From assembly GCA_029560415.1 (NCBI GenBank), contig JAKQKY010000393.1, positions 1 to 64,000 on the forward strand: DNA of 64,000 nucleotides. Reading direction: 5' to 3'. Position 1 is the stretch's first letter, and the number at the start of each line of letters is the position of its first letter. This DNA is from Bacteroidota bacterium. Its GTDB lineage: Bacteria > Bacteroidota > Bacteroidia > Chitinophagales > Chitinophagaceae. Positions 60,607-64,000 of the stretch are shown piece after piece. The position numbers and the translations under genes were made by a program. The notes below the pieces were generated by a model, which was not told where the DNA came from, ran no database searches, and saw only the letters and a program-made list of their open reading frames with translations.

Positions 60607-61101
60607 TCAGAACAAAGTTTGCACGCCGTTGCCAAACCTTGCCTCATGCCCGAGCAGCCATTTTTTCCGCCAAAGAGAACCTGCATAACCTACCAGGGTG
60701 CCATCGCTGCCTATTACGCGGTGACAAGGTACTATGATGGCGATGTTGTTCCTGCCATTGGCAGTTCCGGCTGCCCGGATGGCCTTTGTATTGCCAAGCC
60801 GTTTACTGAGCTCGAGGTAACTGATCGTTTTACCGTATTTTATATGGCAAAGTTCGGCCCAAACTTTATGTTGAAAATCTGTGCCGGGCTGGTCAAGTAA
60901 AAGATCAAATGAAAAAAGCCTGCCTGCAAAATAATCATCCAGCTGTTGACAGCAACGGGAAAGGGTAGAAGACGTGGGTTTATTGTATTTCAGGTCAACT
61001 TCATCCGGCTCCTTCACAAAGGAAACGGTTGTGATGGCTTGTTCCCGGGCAGCAACGAGGAGTGGGCCCAGCGGACTGTTATAATAAAATGTTTCCTCCA
61101 T
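60607..61101 (-). CDS. ogt: Methylated-DNA-protein-cysteine methyltransferase
   Basis: 164 aa. Active site IIVPCHRVIGSDG near residue 125, preceded by the helix-turn-helix block GTANGRNN and FQHKVWAELCHIKYGKTISY near 80. Repairs O6-methylguanine by transfer to Cys. The N-terminal domain is short (YYNSPLGPLLVAA). Divergent from an ArsR-type gene, with only 60 bases between. Confidence 0.92.
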   Translation of the reverse strand: MEETFYYNSPLGPLLVAAREQAITTVSFVKEPDEVDLKYNKPTSSTLSRCCQQLDDYFAGRLFSFDLLLDQPGTDFQHKVWAELCHIKYGKTISYLELSKRLGNTKAIRAAGTANGRNNIAIIVPCHRVIGSDGTLVGYAGSLWRKKWLLGHEARFGNGVQTLF

Positions 61102-61147
61102 GAAGTATATAAATGTACAAAAACTTTCGGGTAGGCATCGGCTGCAT

Positions 61148-61155
61148 TATCTTTG
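61148..61155 (+). promoter_or_regulatory. -7 box (TATCTTTG) just upstream of the ArsR gene
   Basis: An exact TAnnTTTG match ending 6 bases before the ATG at 61162, so the transcript would start about at the ATG (leaderless or nearly so). The -33 part is not clear. This argues against the TTG at 61153 as start. Confidence 0.45.
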
Positions 61156-61161
61156 CAGTTG

Positions 61162-61455
61162 ATGCAAACCATTAAAAAAACCGATCATCATTTTGTTGAA
61201 AAAGCCATGTCGGCCATTGCGGATCCATACCGAATGAGCATCCTGCGGGAGATTCTTGAAAAAGGGTCGATCCGTTGTTGCGATGTGGTATCGCTGACGG
61301 GCCTTTCACAGCCAACCTGTTCCCATCACATCAAGTTATTGGCCGAAAGTAATCTCATCGAAAGCAGGAAGGAAGGACGAAATAACTTCTTTACCATCAA
61401 CAAAGAAAATTTTAAGAAACTGGGTAATTATTTCGAGAAATTCGCTGATTGTTAG
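61162..61455 (+). CDS. ArsR-family winged-helix regulator
   Basis: 97 aa from the ATG at 61162 (the TTG at 61153 in the track lies inside a promoter -7 box). Helix-turn-helix DVVSLTGLSQPTCSHHIKLLAESNLIESRKEGRNNF is the ArsR/SmtB core. Cys pair in RCCDV near residue 38 and CSHH near 52 could bind a metal or sense redox, but no classical ELCVCD metal site is present. Ends 4 bases inside the convergent CsaA-like gene. Confidence 0.85.
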   Translation: MQTIKKTDHHFVEKAMSAIADPYRMSILREILEKGSIRCCDVVSLTGLSQPTCSHHIKLLAESNLIESRKEGRNNFFTINKENFKKLGNYFEKFADC

Positions 61456-61781
61456 CCAATTTTATCTCCGTTAGTTACTGGCATAGAGGGATTTAACAGC
61501 ACTACTTCATTTTGTTGATTATATACACCCAGCACGAGGCATTCACTGAAAAAATTGGCGATCTGTTTGGGAGGAAAGTTGATGATCGCCACTACCTGCA
61601 TGCCAATTAGCGATTCTTTTGTGTACAATGTCGTGATCTGTGCAGAGGAATTTTTGATACCCAGTTCCCCAAAATCGATCTTTAACTGGTAGGCCGGTTT
61701 CTTTGCTTTTTCAAAATCACGAACCTCCAGGATCGTACCTGCCCTGATATCTATTTTTTCAAAATCATCCCAGCTGATCAT
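61452..61781 (-). CDS. csaA: CsaA-like tRNA-binding domain protein
   Basis: 109 aa, one EMAP/CsaA OB-fold domain: DFEKIDIRAGTILEVRDFEKAKKPAYQL near the start, SAQITTLYTKESLIGMQVVAIINFPPKQI and the end SMPVTNGDKIG. CsaA dimers bind tRNA and act as export chaperones in some bacteria. Its end overlaps the ArsR gene's end by 4 bases, and its start overlaps the DUF952 gene's stop by 4 bases. Confidence 0.88.
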   Translation of the reverse strand: MISWDDFEKIDIRAGTILEVRDFEKAKKPAYQLKIDFGELGIKNSSAQITTLYTKESLIGMQVVAIINFPPKQIANFFSECLVLGVYNQQNEVVLLNPSMPVTNGDKIG

Positions 61782-62071
61782 ATTGCTTCTGTTTTTACCA
61801 CCGCATCAAGGTTCAGCGGTCCAAAAAGATGTGGGAACATTTCATTCACCGAAGGGGCCAGTTCGTAACGCAGGGGAGCAGTAAGCTTATCTTCATCGAT
61901 GTGCAACAACAACAAGTCCTTTTCATTGCGGTAATAACGGTCCAGTACACCCGCTACCTGTTCTGCTGTACTGTTGTGAATAAAACCTTCCGATTGCAGG
62001 GAAGCGGCCTCATAACGGCCAAGCAACAACGCATTTTCCCAATCAGTCTTGCTGGTTACATGGTATATCAT
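61778..62071 (-). CDS. DUF952 protein
   Basis: 97 aa. IYHVTSKTDWENALLLGRYEAASLQSEGFIHNST matches the DUF952 pattern, with the conserved FIH(N/C)S and a later HLFGPLNLDAV. Resembles ADP-ribosyltransferase-like folds, but activity is unproven. Overlaps its neighbours by 4 bases on each side, so three genes are translationally coupled. Confidence 0.85.
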   Translation of the reverse strand: MIYHVTSKTDWENALLLGRYEAASLQSEGFIHNSTAEQVAGVLDRYYRNEKDLLLLHIDEDKLTAPLRYELAPSVNEMFPHLFGPLNLDAVVKTEAI

Positions 62072-62937
62072 GCATCAATCATATTGGCGAGTGATAATAA
62101 TTCTTCCATCTTGTAATGGTTGTTGCTGTTGTCGAAGCACTTACTCATCTCTTCGAGCAGGAATTGTATGATGCGCTTATTGTTCATCGGCCTGAAATAC
62201 GAATTAACAGGAGGAACCGATAGTCTTTTGAAATAATTTTCTATGTCCTTGTGCGAATACATCTGGCCCGTAAGCGGATCAATATAAAAATTGATCTTTT
62301 CTGAATTGTGGCCGGTTGGGTTCAATAATTCATACTGGTTGTTGAAATATCCCATAATAAATTGCCGTGGAATATTGATAGCCTTGATGGGAATATCCAA
62401 CAGTTCGCAAAGCACCAGGTAAATAATACCATTGCTGATGGAATTGCCTTTTCGGCTTTCCAGCGTTTTATTGATCAGGAAGGTATCCGGCGTTTCATAG
62501 CTGATCTCAACCCCCTTTTGTTTATAGTAATTATAAAAGATGCTGTTGAGTACATTCACCCTTTCCATCGGCGTGAGATAACTGTTCAGTTCGAGCCAGA
62601 TATTGCGACGCAGTTTTTCAATTTCCTGGTGAATAACAGTCGGCTGCAGGTCGGGGTAGTGATACTTGGCCACAATGATGGCACCCGTGAGCAGGTCGGC
62701 TTCTCCATCTTTCCAGGCTACAAATTCATCGGTAAGATCACGGAAATGCAGGCGGTGGATCAGCAGTTCGATCCTTTCCTGGGTATCTTCATTGCTGATG
62801 CTCTCCCATAGGTTTTCCAGGTTGGGGATGATGTCTTTACCAAAGCTGATGATCTTATCACTCACGGTATTGTATACATCCTCATCCGGGTCATCGATCA
62901 GGTTCAGCAAGGCCGTTATTTCTTTATTTTCTTTCAA
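62068..62937 (-). CDS. SirB1/transglutaminase-like core protein
   Basis: 289 aa. N-terminal part is HEAT-like (ALLNLIDDPDEDVYNTVSDKI). Then LTPMERVNVLNSIFYNYYKQKG and LESRKGNSISNGIIYLVLCELLDIPI near 175. That is the SirB1/PF13369 pattern, but with Asn-Ser-Ile-Ser in place of the usual Cys-rich position. Start is TTG (TTGAAAGAAAAT): no ATG occurs in frame nearby. Function in Bacteroidota unknown. Confidence 0.82.
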   Translation of the reverse strand: MKENKEITALLNLIDDPDEDVYNTVSDKIISFGKDIIPNLENLWESISNEDTQERIELLIHRLHFRDLTDEFVAWKDGEADLLTGAIIVAKYHYPDLQPTVIHQEIEKLRRNIWLELNSYLTPMERVNVLNSIFYNYYKQKGVEISYETPDTFLINKTLESRKGNSISNGIIYLVLCELLDIPIKAINIPRQFIMGYFNNQYELLNPTGHNSEKINFYIDPLTGQMYSHKDIENYFKRLSVPPVNSYFRPMNNKRIIQFLLEEMSKCFDNSNNHYKMEELLSLANMIDA

Positions 62938-63018
62938 GTAGCAGATGGTATTTAAGTAATAACGTCAAGATCGGCAAGAAATGATACATTCAAAACGGTT
63001 AATTTTCCACAAGGGTGA

Positions 63019-63576
63019 CTAACTTTTAAGCAGGTGGCCTAATTCGGCATCAAATGACAGTTGCTGGGCGAGTAATTTATCTAGTTGAGATTTGACTTCG
63101 GTGTTTTGCAAATGTTTTTTTGGAATGATCACGGCCTGGATGGCATTTAAGAACAGGAAATAATACAAAGCACTTTCCTGTTTTTTTACAAATGCCTTCC
63201 ATTGATACCTGGTTTCCTTCATCTCATCTTTGATCGTGATACCTGTTTCAGAAAAGCTGAGCTCCGTCTCCAAAAATATTGAACCATTAGCCGGATCATC
63301 TGCAACTTTTTCGGCAAGGCGTACACTATTGCTTCGTACACCCATCAACGATAGCAGGGTAGTGAGCAGTAAAAAACCGGCGATCACCATGATGAATAAA
63401 CTGTTTCGCTGAAACAGCCCGGTATAATAAAATGCCGTCAGAAACAGCACGATCGGCACTACCTGTTTCGCATAGTAGATCATCCGCTTCTTCCTGTTCT
63501 CCGGCGCATCCCACGTTACATAGGTATAGTAATTCACGTAATCTTCCTTTGTCAGCGCATAGTTAAGCGTTATCAT
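63019..63576 (-). CDS. YcxB-like membrane protein
   Basis: 185 aa. Starts YALTKEDYVNYYTYVTW, two hydrophobic segments near 38-52 and 58-77, then a soluble tail with ELSFSETGITIKDEMKETRYQWKAFVK, a split-PH-like pattern seen in YcxB/DUF-type proteins. Role unknown. Sits between the topA 3' end and the SirB1-like gene on the same strand. Confidence 0.7.
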   Translation of the reverse strand: MITLNYALTKEDYVNYYTYVTWDAPENRKKRMIYYAKQVVPIVLFLTAFYYTGLFQRNSLFIMVIAGFLLLTTLLSLMGVRSNSVRLAEKVADDPANGSIFLETELSFSETGITIKDEMKETRYQWKAFVKKQESALYYFLFLNAIQAVIIPKKHLQNTEVKSQLDKLLAQQLSFDAELGHLLKS

Positions 63577-63587
63577 GACTCATGGTT

Positions 63588-64000
63588 TTACGCTTTTTTC
63601 TTTTTAGGTGCTGCTTTTTTGGGCGCTGCTTTTTTGCTGGCCGGTTTCTTTGCGGTTGATTTTTTATCAAATGCTTTTGGATCCTGTAAGAGGATCATTT
63701 TCTTAATGTCCTCCAGTTCTATCGTGGCCAGCTGGTCTGCAGTATATTTCCCTTCCGGACCGGCAGTAAGCTTCAGCATTTTTTTACCAAACCGAATGAA
63801 TGGACCCCAACGTCCGTTCTCAATGGCGATCTTTTCCTCGGGCCATTGCCTGATGAAACGATTGGCTTCTTTCTCTATCTTTTTTTCGATCAGCTCATTG
63901 CAATCCTGCTGGGTAAGCGTATCAAAATTATAAGCCCTGGGTATGTTGATGAACAGGTCGTTCCATTTTATGAATGGACCAAAACGTCCTTTGCCTTTGG
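63588..64000 (-). CDS. topA: DNA topoisomerase I, C-terminal part (cut by the window edge)
   Basis: About 137 codons visible. GRFGPFIKWNDLFINIPRAYNF and GRWGPFIRFGKKMLKLTAGP are the C-terminal topoisomerase repeats, and the chain ends in a Lys/Ala/Pro-rich tail (KKAAPKKAAPKKKKA) common in Bacteroidota TopA. The tail probably binds DNA or ribosomes nonspecifically. Track ORF 63588..63779 is only the end of this gene. Confidence 0.9.
   Translation of the reverse strand, partial: KGKGRFGPFIKWNDLFINIPRAYNFDTLTQQDCNELIEKKIEKEANRFIRQWPEEKIAIENGRWGPFIRFGKKMLKLTAGPEGKYTADQLATIELEDIKKMILLQDPKAFDKKSTAKKPASKKAAPKKAAPKKKKA

Overview
The window looks like chromosomal DNA of a member of the Bacteroidota, most likely the order Chitinophagales (family Chitinophagaceae). 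This is inferred from the kind of proteins present and was not tested by alignment. The signs are propeller/Y_Y_Y sensor proteins, LytS/LytTR systems, DUF4199 and DUF4846 proteins, a GxxExxY protein, promoter-like TAnnTTTG boxes, few Shine-Dalgarno sequences and several TTG starts. No phage, plasmid or CRISPR array is visible. One tRNA gene (tRNA-Pro, GGG) is present and no rRNA.

Layout. 1-9.8 kb (all minus strand): a GDP-D-glycero-D-manno-heptose pathway (gmhB, hddC, gmhA, hddA) with two glycosyltransferases. It is split by a compact cysteine-synthesis operon: cysM, a Mec-type JAMM peptidase, and one protein that joins a CysO-like sulfur carrier to a MoeZ-like E1-rhodanese. Upstream of cysM I find a 31-codon reading frame with tandem Cys codons, an intrinsic terminator 13 nt before the cysM start and a candidate antiterminator pairing. 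This is the architecture of a cysteine-responsive transcription attenuator and is the most interesting signal here. A GxxExxY nuclease-like gene flanked by inverted arrays of a GGATGACACGGAT-type repeat lies at 8.06-8.8 kb. 9.8-19.6 kb: a dihydroorotase homologue that has lost its metal ligands, small membrane proteins, DinB, a Crp-type regulator, an orphan three-gene operon, a secreted zinc peptidase, an FMN reductase and a GT1 glycosyltransferase.

19.9-33.4 kb: two tandem propeller sensors with degenerate kinase ends, a RAYT transposase with a 16-bp palindrome, a LytS-LytS-LytTR operon, a cytochrome c and an OmpA-type operon. Six promoters in or near this region carry two copies of CAATTCAT-like octamers spaced exactly 21 bp, always in the same orientation relative to the gene. 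They look like binding sites of the LytTR regulator. 33.6-54.7 kb: a stress and sulfur region with three tandem Usp proteins, a YdjM-type membrane protein, a sulfide/persulfide detoxification locus (two YeeE halves, rhodanese, MBL-rhodanese, TSUP exporter, Crp/Fnr regulator), phospholipase D/cardiolipin synthase, OsmC, an AI-2E transporter, a flavin-binding protein, a D-2-hydroxyacid dehydrogenase, Pfk-2, a P-type ATPase and Hsp20. Several promoters here have FNR-like TGAT-N4-ATCA boxes, and the local Crp/Fnr protein has the matching E-x-x-S-R recognition helix. 54.8-64 kb: housekeeping genes (tRNA-Pro, a NtrC-like protein without HTH, lepB, cdd, a PQQ-type sugar dehydrogenase, ogt, an ArsR regulator, csaA-like, DUF952, a SirB1-like protein, the end of topA).

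How the genes work together (inference): the left part makes an activated heptose for a surface glycan. The cysteine operon uses a protein-bound thiocarboxylate as sulfur donor and appears feedback-controlled by charged tRNA-Cys. The middle is a sensory/regulatory block with its own regulon. The right-centre block resembles a low-oxygen/stress regulon under a Crp/Fnr protein.
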